Below are positions 46,351 through 56,803 of a stretch of DNA of 64,000 nucleotides, piece by piece; the first letter of the stretch is position 1, and every line of letters starts with the position of its first letter. The notes beneath the pieces were generated by a model. That model did no database searches. It was not told the DNA's origin and worked only from the letters and a program-made list of their open reading frames with translations. The DNA is from Cryptomeria japonica (taxonomy: Eukaryota; Streptophyta; Pinopsida; Cupressales; Cupressaceae), in assembly GCF_030272615.1 (NCBI RefSeq), contig NC_081408.1, positions 619,438,476-619,502,475 of the forward strand. Reading direction: 5' to 3'. The translations under genes and the position numbers were made by a program.

Positions 46351-47701
46351 TCATTATGAGTTCCTGGTAGAGCAACTGTTTTCCCCCACCTATGACTACT
46401 CTGAATCCCATGTTATCTATGCCTTGACTAGTTCAAATTCTCCGTTATATGGACCAATATATGACTACTTCAAGCACAATATCTTACCAATTGACCAATC
46501 CCGTAACCAAAAACGTAACTTTATCCGACAAGCTGCCCGTTACACCCTTACCGTTGATACTTTGTATCATCGAGGTCTAGATGGTACTCTTCTTCGTTGC
46601 CTTGATCGTAATGATTCCAATTCTGCTTTACACGAGCTTCACGAAGGTATTTGTGGCACACATTCAAGTGGTACTACTCTTGCTAAAAAGCTTCTACGGA
46701 TGGGATACTACTGGCCTACAATGGAGAAAGATTCATACCACTTCTCCAATAAATGTCCTCAATGCCAAATCCATGGTAATCTGATACATGCACCAGCATA
46801 AGAACTACAGCCATTTACAACATCCTGGCCCTTTTGTCAGTGGGGACTCGACTTAGTTGGAAAAATTCATCCTTCATTTTCAAATGGACACAAGTTCATT
46901 ATAACTGTAACAAAATACTTTACCAAATGGATCGAAGCAGTTCCCATGACCACAGTGACTGGGAAACAAATTGCCTCTTTTATCCTAAATTATCTGATCT
47001 GTAGATATGGTATTCCAAGTTCGATCATCACAGATAATGGACGACCTTTTAAAAACCAAGATGTACAAGAACTATGTGAAAAGTTCAAAATCTAACATCG
47101 GTTTTCTACACCATACTACCCACAGAGCAATGGTCAAGCAGAAGCATCCAAGAAGACAATCTTGAAAATCCTAAAGAAAATAGTGAATGATGTAGGCAAG
47201 GATTGGCATGTCCAACTCAATCCAGCACTTTGGGCATACAGAACTAGCATCCGCACACCTACAGGAGCAACACCATACTCATTGGTATATGGATCAGAAG
47301 CCATTTTACCCCTGGAAGTAGAAATCCCATCTCTCAGAGTCTCTTTGAAAGGTTTAATCCCAGATGAAGAGTATCTAGTTAACCGACTGCAAGAACTTGA
47401 ACTATTAGATGAAATACGTTAGCATGCTTACACTCATCTCAAAGCATATCAACAACGCATGTGCAGAAGCTACAATCACAAAGTCACTCCTCGGAACTTC
47501 AAAATTGGTGACCTAGTCCTTAAAGAAAATCCAAGAAATCAGCAAGATCAAGAAAAGAAAGGGAAATTTGAACCTAACTGGTTGGGCCCCTATGTCATCA
47601 TATCAGTCTATGGATCAGGTGCCTATCAGCTAACAACTTCAGAAGGAGATGTGCTCGACGAACCAACTAACAACATCCATCTGAAGAAGTACTACACTTA
47701 A
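46351..47701 (+). pseudogene. G3: integrase
   Basis: The zinc domain is LHELHEGICGTHSSG ... KCPQCQIHG. The catalytic core has D in CQWGLDLVGKIH, D in SSIITDNGRPF and E in NGQAEASKKT. The C-terminal part reads WAYRTSIRTPTGATPYSLVY and FKIGDLVLKENPRNQ, ending with NNIHLKKYYT and TAA at 47699-47701. Stops: TAA after HAPA (46799), TAA near 47094 and TAG near 47420. No chromodomain is visible, as expected for Tat. Confidence 0.85.
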
Positions 47702-48736
47702 GTAGCCTAGTGCATGGAAAAAGCCAAAAACAATCAAAAAAATAAAAATAAAAAAATCCAAAAAAAACAAAAACAAAGTATAATGAAAACAAATGGTGAA
47801 AACCTGGTAAACAGGCGCTCTTGTGAAAGAACGACTCCTCTATCTATCTATATATACCATTTTATCCGTATCCGTAAAAACATTATCGGCCATCGCCCGA
47901 CACTTAGCACATATCCATTCAGGACATACTTAGCATAGTTACTATCCTGGGTTATCCATATAAATCCTCTTACCACATTCCACCATGGCTTGGAAATCAC
48001 TGTACATGATCATATCAAGAGGCACATTCAGCTAGGGGCATTAAATCGTTCAAAACTTACACATAGTCAAGACATCAAAACTATTGCAAAAACTTAGAAG
48101 CATGACATCCAACAACCAAAACTACGCTTCATCACAAAAACCAAAACCAAACAAATCAAGAAATACCAAGGATGGATGATTTTCTAGAGTACTAAATGTT
48201 GCATTATTGCATAAAAATCTTGACTATTTTTGCATTTTGAACTTTTTAAATTATTGGATTCTCTTCCTTTTCTCACTAAATGCTTCAAAGCTAGTGATCA
48301 TGGGGAACTTCCAATATTTTCTTAGTCTTCTATCTGAGAAGCGATCACTTGTACTCTGTGAATACTTGCCTCGGGATGTGATACATTGAATATCACTGAA
48401 GGCCTGATTCCACTTCACACATACAAATGATTTAATCTTGTCTGTTTACGCAATACGCACTCAGGTCATCCTGGTTCAATTATACCTTAACACTTGTGCT
48501 ATCTTGCAAAATCAAATATCATGTAAATTTTTCTCAGGTCATCATGGTTCAATTATACCATTATGCTTGTATAAATTTTTAACATATCCTAAACAAATCA
48601 ATGCTCAATGATGATACCTACAAAGAAAGCAAATAACATATGGCTATTTCGGATGGCAAATACAGAATGAGGATGCTACTAAAAACATAATTGCATATCA
48701 TTTTAAAATAGCTGCATATCATTTTACATTTAGTTA
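47702..48736 (+). other. G3: spacer after integrase
   Basis: AT-rich, without a credible ORF. The block GGTGAAAACCTGGTAAACAGGCG near 47797 resembles a GGTGAAAACTTGGCAAACATG block of G2 at about 14641, so this part is shared by the lineage. Confidence 0.55.
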
Positions 48737-48865
48737 CATATCATTATCATACATCTCATTTTCAAGATACATCTCACAGCATATCATTATCATACATCTC
48801 ATTTTCAAGATACATCTCATAGCATATCATTATCATACATCTCATTTTCAAGATACATCTCACAG
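48737..48865. repeat. Tandem repeat, three 43-bp units
   Basis: Three units of 43 bp beginning CATATCATTATCATACATCT at 48737, 48780 and 48823, differing at one position (CACAG / CATAG / CACAG). Confidence 0.9.
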
Positions 48866-49103
48866 CATAAAAAAAAGCATACATCCTACATCATACCTTA
48901 TATTATATATTTAAGCATTGCATCATCATAAAGTAAAGAAATAACCCACATAACATGCATCCATATAAACACACAACACATGATCAAAGAAAATGGTGCC
49001 GTATATATATATATCTCAAAATGATCAAAATGTACAAAATGTATCAACACTGTGTCCAGTACAAAAAATACAATGATAAAAAATACAATAGAGACCACGT
49101 CTC

Positions 49104-51056
49104 TCACGTATGACTATCCCTTGATGGAGATGGTCTAGCTCCAAATGTCCCCGCCCCTGGATCTCCAGGAGGGTCCTATCTTGGTGGCCCTGTCACACCT
49201 CGGCTCTCAGACCGCAACCTAGTATCTCAAGATCGACTGGATCTCAACTCTACAAAGCTCTGTACTCGACGATCCTTGGGTACCACCGCCTCATAGTGCC
49301 GCTGGTAGTACTCTACCTCCTGAGCTCTTAATGCTAGCTCTCTCAAGGTGTCTCTCATCGGACCACCCGTCAGTGCTCTCTGCATACTAGATACAAGCTC
49401 CTTTGCTCACCCCCTCCGCTCTATCTTTGTATCCCACTCAGTAGTCAATTGCGCAAACTGCCACTGATATGTCAACACCTGTGCCTGCAGTTGTTGTACA
49501 GTCACCTACAGGGTCTGAATCTGAGCATCCTCAATGTGACTAGGGACCCGAACCCATAGCGATACCTGTGCTGGGACAACTCCTCCCACTCTGCCTGTCC
49601 TCGGTGCTGGAGGTGGGAGCACATTTGTCCTCCTCCTTTGCACTGGTTGCCTCACCTCATTCGTACCACCCACTGCAGCTAACACCTCCCCTGCTCTCCC
49701 CTCTCCACTGGCTCCAATAGCCAATCCACCTCTCCCCCTATCTATTGCCGCCTATCTCACTGCTCTCTCCACCCCTCTATCTCCTCTCCTCCCTCTATCT
49801 CCCCGTCTCCCTCTAACTCCTCTCCCTCATCCTCGTCCTCCATCTCCTCCATCATCCCCATCATCCTCATCATCTCCCTCTCCCTCCTCATCATCATCAT
49901 CGAATGATGGCCGCATCTCCTCAGGATCAGATATCCTAGCCATCACCCGTGTAAGAAATAATCTGGCAAACTCATTGGTCATGCCTGCATTTAGAATCTC
50001 TAGGGCATAATCCCATATCTGCCCTACCAACCTGACAAACTCCTCCACTGCCACTGTGCTATCAATGGTCAGGCCCCAATCAGCTACATCCTGCCTCCGC
50101 CGTGCATATAGGCAAGCTCCCTACAATATACCCTGCTGGAGACCAAACTGTCTCAAAACTCGGGTCACCACAAACCTCTCTATAACAAAAGGGGTCCTCC
50201 CGATCAGGTATCTAGTCATAAATACAAAGGGCATCTCCAGCCCATCCTCCACCCACACCTCGCATCCTGTATACGGTCGCCATGAGACCGTATCAATATC
50301 ATCTAACACTCTCCTCCAATGCTCTAGTTTGCCCAGCTTTCGCTGGACAACTAGACCCCTGTATCCATAAGCATATGCCACTCCCACGGGCCTGTCTCTG
50401 TCTACTAATGGCCTTGCAGCTGGAATGTGCTCCCAACACCATACCTGTAACAATGTCACGCCAGCTAACAAACTGCCGTAACCAAGGTATACCACCTCAT
50501 GTAGGCCCCTGTATAGATGGGCCAGCATAGCTGATCCCCATGAAAACCTCTGGCCCTATGTGACCATCTCCTCTAATACCAGCCCCCATCCCACAAAAAA
50601 TCTCTTTGACCTACGATCAGGACAAAGGAACCCACCAATAAACCCTGCTAGTATGGATGGCAGTGATGTATAATCTAGGTCTAAGAACTCCTGCCACGGG
50701 ATCTCATAACCACAGACTGTCTCATCATGGAAGATGCGACGCAGTGCCTCTGTACCACCCTCCTTTGATTGCTCATACGGTAGTAGTGCACCTACTACGG
50801 GAATGCATAGGATCCTATAACAGTCCTCTAGTGTGATTGTCATCTCTCTAGTAGCAAAATGAAAGGTGTTCATGTCACTGTGCCACCTCTCTGCAAGTGC
50901 TGTCAGTAGCCCCCGGTTCACAATGAACCAAGGCATATCTAATAGGGAAGTCAAACCGCATCTCTCAATGATATCAAGGTCCGCCTAGGTCAACCGTGGT
51001 ATCAAGGTCCACGGTCTCGGAAATCTCTCTCGTGACTGAACCACACCCAATCGCTC
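49104..51056 (-). pseudogene. Antisense plant-mobile-domain (PMD) gene in G3
   Basis: The minus strand reads ADLDIIERCGLTSLLDMPWF, LLTALAERWHSDMNTFHF, REMTITLEDCYRILCIPV and ILAGFIGGFLCPD (50950-50600). The C-terminal PMD half follows: MLAHLYRGLHEVVYLGYGSL, VQRKLGKLEHWRRVLDDIDT, RPYTGCEVWVEDGLEMPF and RYLIGRTPFVIERF (50528-50121). After it come a helical part (49980-50054), an acidic run DDDDEEGEGDDEDDGDDGG, an Arg/Gly-rich stretch and a coiled tail ending at a TGA at 49104-49106. A TAG after PRLT (about 50988) and a handful of others break the frame. The reading frame begins at a 3' splice-site consensus (minus TTGTTGACAG/GAGCG at 51057), so an intron and upstream exon are likely. PMD genes are known in gypsy and MULE transposons. 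Confidence 0.82.
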
Positions 51057-51086
51057 CTGTCAACAAGCAAAACAAATCCAATATCA
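51057..51086 (-). promoter_or_regulatory. Probable 3' splice site of the PMD gene
   Basis: On the minus strand, GGATTTGTTTTGCTTGTTGAC followed by AG and then the PMD reading frame. G1 has the same arrangement at about 2180 (TGTGTGTAG/GAGG). Confidence 0.45.
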
Positions 51087-51547
51087 GTTTCCACATCAAA
51101 ACAAAGATATCAAAATCAAACTCACATCAACAACATGAAACAATTTGCTCATCTACATCAAGTTCAAAATCCTATCATTTCATATCAACTTGTAAAACAA
51201 CTCAAGTTCTCAAAAACTATATCAAAACTTGTAACACAACTCAAGTCTCCAAAACACATAAACTTGTAAAACAAATCAAGTTTCCCACCCATATCAACTT
51301 GTTAAACAACTCAAGTTTCCAACCCATATCAACTTGTAACACAAATCAGGCTTCACACATTGAACTTGAAACAGAGTACGCAAAAAAATCATATTTTGAT
51401 CAAAACACCACATTGATATCTATACATAACTTGAGATATTGCAAATCAAAACAAGTTATATCGACCCTCACATTGAACAAATCCATAAAATCATGACAGC
51501 ATGACACAACAAATTCACAAATCACCTCATCTTGAAATTTTTTTCAG
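51087..51547 (-). other. G3: putative intron of the PMD gene
   Basis: AT-rich. The phrases CATATCAACTTGTAAAACAA and CAACTTGTAACACAA recur about every 30-40 bp from 51180 to 51340, forming a loose repeat. An ORF exists on the plus strand but is made of these repeats, and I do not call it. Confidence 0.45.
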
Positions 51548-51951
51548 ATGCGCTAAAACAGACTTCCGCTATGCTAAAATCCGCCCATGCGCTAGGTTGT
51601 TTATCCTACGCGCTAATCTATTTCCCCTATGTGCTAGACTGACTCTACGCACTAATCTTTTCCCTGCATGTGCCACCTAATCTACCCTATGCATTAGGTC
51701 TACCCTACGCGCTAAAACCCCTTACCCATGTGAACCCCTGTGGCCCCTATGCGCTAGGTCTACCTTATGCGTTACCCTGCTAACCTGACGCGCTACCCTA
51801 TGCTCGGTATGCACTATTTTAGCCCCCTGCACTAACCTATATTTCCTATGCGCTACCCTATTTTTTTCGGATGCAGCCCTACAAATAAGCTTGATGCGCT
51901 ACTTAAAATTTCATATGCTCTAATCTATGACTTGGACACGCTAAAACGCTA
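51548..51951 (-). repeat. Antisense array of G3: same core, 21+21+18-bp period
   Basis: Read on the minus strand the cores are TAGCGCAT, TAGCGCGT, TAGCACAT and TAGTGCGT. Plus-strand core ends are at 51555, 51576, 51594, 51615, 51636, 51654, 51675, 51696, 51714, 51735, 51756, 51774, 51795, 51816, 51834 and 51855, then about 51878, 51901, 51922 and 51943. Steps repeat as 21, 21, 18, that is 60 bp per three cores, for five cycles. The array lies 5' of the PMD gene on its own strand. Confidence 0.9.
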
Positions 51952-52549
51952 AAATCAAATTTTAAAAATAAAAAAATGACCAAAAATGAGCAAATCAAAA
52001 ATCAAAAGAGGGTCAAAAGTGTTGACTTACTGGTGGTCCATATGCTGCAGGTCTCTAGTACCTTTGAACGTGCTCAAAACGGTGTCTGGAATACGGAATA
52101 GGCATTTTGACTTCAGACCAAATTCTCTTTCTTCAAAGTAAACAAGGTACAAATGAATCAAATCAAAGCCCTTTTCCCCTTTTATAGGAGAAAAATGAAA
52201 TTAGGGTTAGCCAAACGGACCTGTAATGTGGTCGCGGTCTCCCCTATACCCTAACATTTATAAATTATCGGGAGATGAATCAATTTACACACATTTCACA
52301 TAGATGAAATCATACACATCACACACAACTCATCAAATCCAATCAAAATTTTCAAAATATCGATTCATCTCCTGAGGGGGCATCGCCATCAAATATCAAA
52401 TCTGGGGCATCGTACATCAAATCAAATCTGGGGCACGACTTGCAAATCATAAGAGCGACACAAAAATTGCATTTGATCATAAATCATGATAACACATCAT
52501 TTTCTTTGAAATAACATGTGCACACACGTCACTTCAAAGAGGGGCAAAA
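51952..52549 (+). other. G3: end of internal region with polypurine tract
   Basis: No gene. The purine run AAAGAGGGGCAAAA at 52536-52549 adjoins the 3' LTR. TGGGGCA occurs three times (52371-52435). Confidence 0.75.
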
Positions 52550-53999
52550 TGTAGACGTATAAAAATGACCATATTCCTAAATGAATATTTTATGTTCATT
52601 TCTCTATTTAATTAAATACAATTTAATTAAATTACCCACATTCTTCTATTTAAATTAAGTAAATTACTCAATTTATTTAAATTAAATTCACTATACCATT
52701 TAATGAATAAATCATTTTAATCAATTAAATCCCTTCTATCCACTTTTAATTAAATTCAAATTTAATTAAATAGTTATCCTAAATTGAATAAATATAATTT
52801 ATTTAATTTCCCCAAATTACAACCAAATTGAATTAAATTAACTTTATTTCAATTAAATCCTATTATCCCTCCATCCACTTGCATTTTCTTACATCTCCCA
52901 CTTGCTTCCTAAACTCCTTCCTAATTTCTTCTAGACCCTTCTAATCACTTCTAATTTAACCTAACCTATCTTCTAAACTTTGTCACATCCCTAAGCAAGG
53001 GGAGGTCACTTCTCAAAACCTTAAAGTCTTTGATAACCATTAAAGTCTTCAAGTCTTCAACCACTTAATTTTCCAAAGTCTCCCAAACCATTAATGGTTA
53101 ATTCAACCCTCTTACATGGTTAGAGACTTTTTGCCTAACTTAACCTTCATCCAACCGAAGGGTCTCATCAAGCCTTTAATGCTTTGACCATGATTATCTC
53201 TTAATCATTTGCACAAAGGTTTATCCTTGGATTAACTCTTAATCTAATGGGTAAGCCTAACTTAAGCTTAACCCTTACCCTCTAGATAACCATAAGGTCT
53301 TCTCAGGCATTTAATGCCTCCAACCCCTTCTCTCAACCCAACCCTATGTTGACATTTGTCACCATTTCATTGGTGAAAATTGCAAACATGGATTCCCAAC
53401 TTTCAAACTCAACCCTTGATCAACCCTTTCAATCCTGAGCATCCATTGCCCTAATTTTGCTATAAATAGAGCTCTCATTCCTCCATTTTTACATATAGAG
53501 AATCCAAGTTTGTAGTATCACACTTATGCTCAAATACATTCAAGATTTCATTTCATATATGCTCATCATTTTAGCCTCTCTTTTAACTAGGAATTAGCCT
53601 AAATATGCATGTTTAGAGTACTTTCTTTATCATTTAAATCAACCATAGACTAATATATTATGTTAGGATAGTATTTAAACTAACCTTGTCATCTTATAAT
53701 CTAGTTTATTGCATTTTAAGATCATGCATAGCTTAGGATGCATTTCATTCTAAAATCTATCAAAGCATCCCTCGTTCTTGCATTTGCCATCCCTAAACCA
53801 TTTTGCTCAGTGATCTAAGAGCAAAAATATTGGTTTGAGGGACATTGTAAGATAGAGAACCATGGGACCCACCTTGGGAAGATGATTAATACTTCATTAC
53901 TCTATAGCTTGCACCAAGAAGTCCTGTGTGTGTGTGTGGACAAGTCTTTTGGAATATTTTCACATTTTGAATTCTATCGACCCACTTTTCCCACATACA
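52550..53999 (+). repeat. 3' LTR of G3
   Basis: 1450 bp, TGTAGACGTATAAAAATG to CACATACA. By hand alignment it has about 30 substitutions from the 5' LTR and one 15-bp insertion near 52616. TATA box at 53461-53468. Confidence 0.92.
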
Positions 54000-54000
54000 G

Positions 54001-54180
54001 GAATGTATGGATACGCTCACAAAACCTACATCAGCAAAAGTCATTGAGAAAGAAACACTAGCACATTTACTGAGTGGACTTGTATCCATATTTGAGAAAT
54101 TCAAAACCGGCTGGGATACCTATGTGCAGTTGCTAGAGAAGGCTTACCCAGAAATTTTGATATTTGCCAAGCTCTGGTAA
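54001..54180 (+). pseudogene. E ORF2: C-terminal part, after G3
   Basis: An uninterrupted frame, MDTLTKPTSAKVIEKETLAH then LLSGLVSIFEKFKTGWDTYV, to a TAA at 54178-54180. It continues the ORF cut by G3 at 35783. Leucine-rich and helical, with no known motif. Confidence 0.5.
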
Positions 54181-54402
54181 AGTATCTGTAATTATTATTT
54201 CCATTCTTTCACCAATCTTTGGCATTGATGCCAAAGGGCGAGTATATGCATCTAAAAATATGTATGTAATCCTAAGGGGAGGATAGGAAGACTATATTGC
54301 TGACAGGGTTAATTGGCTCAGGGGGAGCATGATTCATTTTTCAATTGAACCAACAGGAATCCATTTTTCACATGTGTTGCCATCAATGCCAAAGGGGGAG
54401 AT
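54181..54402 (+). other. E: 3' untranslated region with hairpin and polypurine tracts
   Basis: A perfect inverted repeat TTTGGCATTGATGCCAAA at 54219-54236, followed by GGGCGAG, is the upstream polypurine-like site. The LTR-adjacent site reads TGCCATCAATGCCAAAGGGG GGAGA at 54378-54402. Confidence 0.7.
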
Positions 54403-55097
54403 TGTTGGCAATTGACACTCATTGGAATCATATGTTGTCATTGATGGCAACAAGATTCTATTGAAGGCATATACCGACATTTGGAGGCATACACCGATGG
54501 ATACCGACATTGAGTATTCAGGGTCATCACTGGCACCAGCACTGACATCCAACATTTCAGTGAAGTCGACATTAATTTGGATCCAAAAGTTTTTATTTTA
54601 AAATCATTTTGTAATTATTGTATTGGGCCGACATTATATATCTTTTTTATTGTAAGCCGACATAAGGCATATTGTTTGTAAGGCTATATAAGTTAGTTTG
54701 TTATGTCATTTTGATATAATAGTGACATAGGAGAATATAGAAGAACTGTGTGATGCAAAGGATGTGTATGTAGATCATTTGAATGTGAATGTAATATCAT
54801 GCAATAGTTTGTAAAGCATTCTTGGAGGAAGAGGAGATACTGGTAGAAGATTTATGGTTTATGAACCGGTACATAACAAAGCTTTGACCAAAACTCTATT
54901 TGGCATTTAAGATGCATTTTGTGAGTTCACCAGTACTATTTTATTTTCGAAGAAGCTTGTAGTCAGTGAGATTCTTTTGTGTTGAGCAGTGTGCTCTAGG
55001 GAGTGTGCCTCCCTGCATGTGTAGGCCCCCATCCTATGTAATATCTTTCATATGGCTAGTGAATTGATATTGAGGGTCACAAATCCCATTGTGGTTT
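54403..55097 (+). repeat. 3' LTR of element E, cut by F
   Basis: It aligns with 30291-30980 of the 5' LTR and diverges after GTGGTTTT, where F starts. The remaining roughly 200 bp should lie beyond F, off the right edge. Confidence 0.8.
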
Positions 55098-55537
55098 TGA
55101 TAAATCAATGATGACCAGTTAGTACCAAACCGGTGCTGAGAGAGGGGAGGTGAATCATTACTGATAAAAATAGTTTCTTTTGAACCGGTTAGACTGAGAA
55201 CCCTGCCCTTTGACTGGAAAGCAATAACACTGGTCTAAACCAGATTACTACTAGTTAAGCATAGAGAAAGACATAAACCGGTAACTCAGCTTTCCACACA
55301 ATCTAACATCTTATTTCCACTTCACCCATATGCATACACTAGTAATAATTTAATAGGAATGTAAAGACTTACAGGTTCAAAATGCTTCACCGCTTAACAG
55401 AGAACAACAAAGCATCATATGAAAAGCATCACACATAACACACATATTTTTTCATGTGGAAACCCAATTGGGAAAAACCACAGTGGGGATGAATACCCAC
55501 AAGCTGTTCTTTGAACCCTTTTGAAGTCTGCTCTATT
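55098..55537 (-). repeat. F 3' LTR, distal part
   Basis: It opens TGATAAATCAATGATGACC on the plus strand. CTGAGAGAGGGGAGGTGAATCA lies near 55136, the same edge context as in the LTRs of A, B and C. It ends at the AGGAG target of H. Confidence 0.7.
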
Positions 55538-55542
55538 AGGAG
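55538..55542. repeat. Target-site duplication AGGAG, left copy, of element H
   Basis: AGGAG at 55538-55542 is repeated exactly at 60757-60761. Confidence 0.92.
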
Positions 55543-56022
55543 TGTTGGATTTTGCCAAGATCAAGAGGTCAATGAAATGTACAAGATAGAGACACAATAT
55601 AGGACAAGAATAAACTGTATTCTCATCAATAGAAAGTGATCAATAATTGTTACATACAATGTAGATGAGCCTGCTTATATAGGCAAGGCTAGGGATATGT
55701 ATGAGCACACAAATATGACATGTGGCTCAATAAGAAACAAGGGTAGGTAGGAAATAGGTGTGGGTAGGTAGGAGAAATAATATAATATTCCACATGAGGT
55801 GGATCACCCACCGAAGGTGGAATTATCACTCCACAATAAGTGGATATGATAGTGTAATAACAAGATCAACACCATAAAAGGTGGAATTTCTCCTACACAC
55901 ACTATCCCAATGTGGCACAAACACCCAAGTGTCTCATATCCAAACTACTATGAAATGCATTATCCTAAGTAAACTTAAGTAAGTGTAATAATATCCATGA
56001 TGAATAATTATTTACACCAACA
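55543..56022 (-). repeat. 3' LTR of element H
   Basis: 480 bp, TGTTGGATTTTGCC to ACACCAACA on the plus strand. The polypurine tract of the minus strand is at 56023-56034. Confidence 0.92.
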
Positions 56023-56034
56023 CCCCCCCTTAAG

Positions 56035-56803
56035 TGCAACTTAGGGGAATGCACTTAAGTCTACAATGCAACTAAGCAATGCAAGATGGGTCCTGGCTAC
56101 GAGGCCATGTTAGGTACCCATGAACAAATGCAAATGCATGCAAACCAATGCAATGAAATCTCTCACAAAGTGGGGAAAGAGAGAAAAACCCAATGGGAAA
56201 AAACCCTCCTCCAAAAAGAGAGATGAAAGCTATACAAGAGAACTCTCATGGAAGTATGTGAGGAACAAAACGCCATGTGAGGAAAAAGTCCCCCCCATAT
56301 GAGAGAAGAAGAGAAGTCAAACTGTGATCCTCCCTCAATGAAGAATCTGCACCAATGATAGAAGCTCGATGTATGAAGAAACTGCTCCACGAACGTCGAA
56401 CAACATTCCTCCCCTTAGGAAGAAACAAAACCAAAGGTGTATCCATGAAGTCTCCCCAATCATGAAGGGAAGACGTATGAAGAAAACTCATGATGAAAGG
56501 AATCTCTGAAAACTGGTCAAGTGTCCCCATGTCGATGCTAAAAGATACCCCCTCCAAAGGTGGTGAAATGCTCCACACTATTGAAAAAGGAACTCCAACA
56601 TCTAGTGAAGATGAATGTAGAACAATATCCAAAGACTCATGTGTCTCCTCAAAGCATAAAGAGACCTCCTCCAACTGCTGTACATAAGTATCCACAATCA
56701 TGTCAACCTCGAAAGAATGAACAGGAGGGTCAAAGTGTGCCTTCGCAACAATCGAAGAAGGATCATCTTCATCAAAGAGAAGATGTATGTCATCAATGAT
56801 GTC
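56035..56803 (-). other. H: region between gag-protease and 3' LTR
   Basis: A 151-codon minus-strand frame (56701-56246) has no recognisable motif. It repeats a theme (FLHTSSLHDW, FIHRASIIGA, FLHTSSFYHW), so it looks like a decayed internal repeat and not a gene. It stands where integrase-RT would be in a complete element. Confidence 0.45.

Larger units (their letters stand above)
35784..53999 (+). mobile_element. G3: 18.2-kb Tat-lineage Ty3/gypsy element with antisense PMD gene
   Basis: Two LTRs (1435 and 1450 bp, roughly 2% different plus one 15-bp indel), a perfect GGAAT duplication, a primer-binding site and a polypurine tract define it exactly. Plus-strand order: long leader with two 21-bp-period arrays, a small ORF, gag, protease, G-patch, RT, RNase H, archaeal-type RNase H, integrase. 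A 4.8-kb tail then carries the PMD gene on the minus strand and a third array. An extra upstream ORF, dual RNase H and large size fit the Tat (Ogre/Retand) lineage. Pol is broken by stops and one frameshift. Confidence 0.92.
30291..55097 (+). mobile_element. E: non-autonomous LTR element, interrupted by G3 and F
   Basis: The 5' LTR (30291-31178) and a 3' LTR start (54403) share the opening TGTTG.CAATTGACACTC and align for about 690 bp, until F interrupts the 3' copy at about 55098. The primer-binding site (TTGGTATTAGAGC) and polypurine tract (AAAGGGGGAGA at 54391) are in place. Excluding G3, the internal region is about 5 kb. It holds a coiled-coil/zinc-knuckle gag remnant and a long unrecognised ORF, but no protease, integrase, RT or RNase H. 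Any movement would need enzymes in trans. Confidence 0.82.

Noticed and set aside
50996-51496. 166-codon plus-strand frame as a gene
   Set aside because: It is antisense to the PMD exon start and then made of CAACTTGTAAAACA-type repeats. No ATG-led conserved domain.
56246-56701. 151-codon minus-strand frame downstream of H gag
   Set aside because: Repeated theme without a known motif. It looks like decayed internal repeat in the 3' region.
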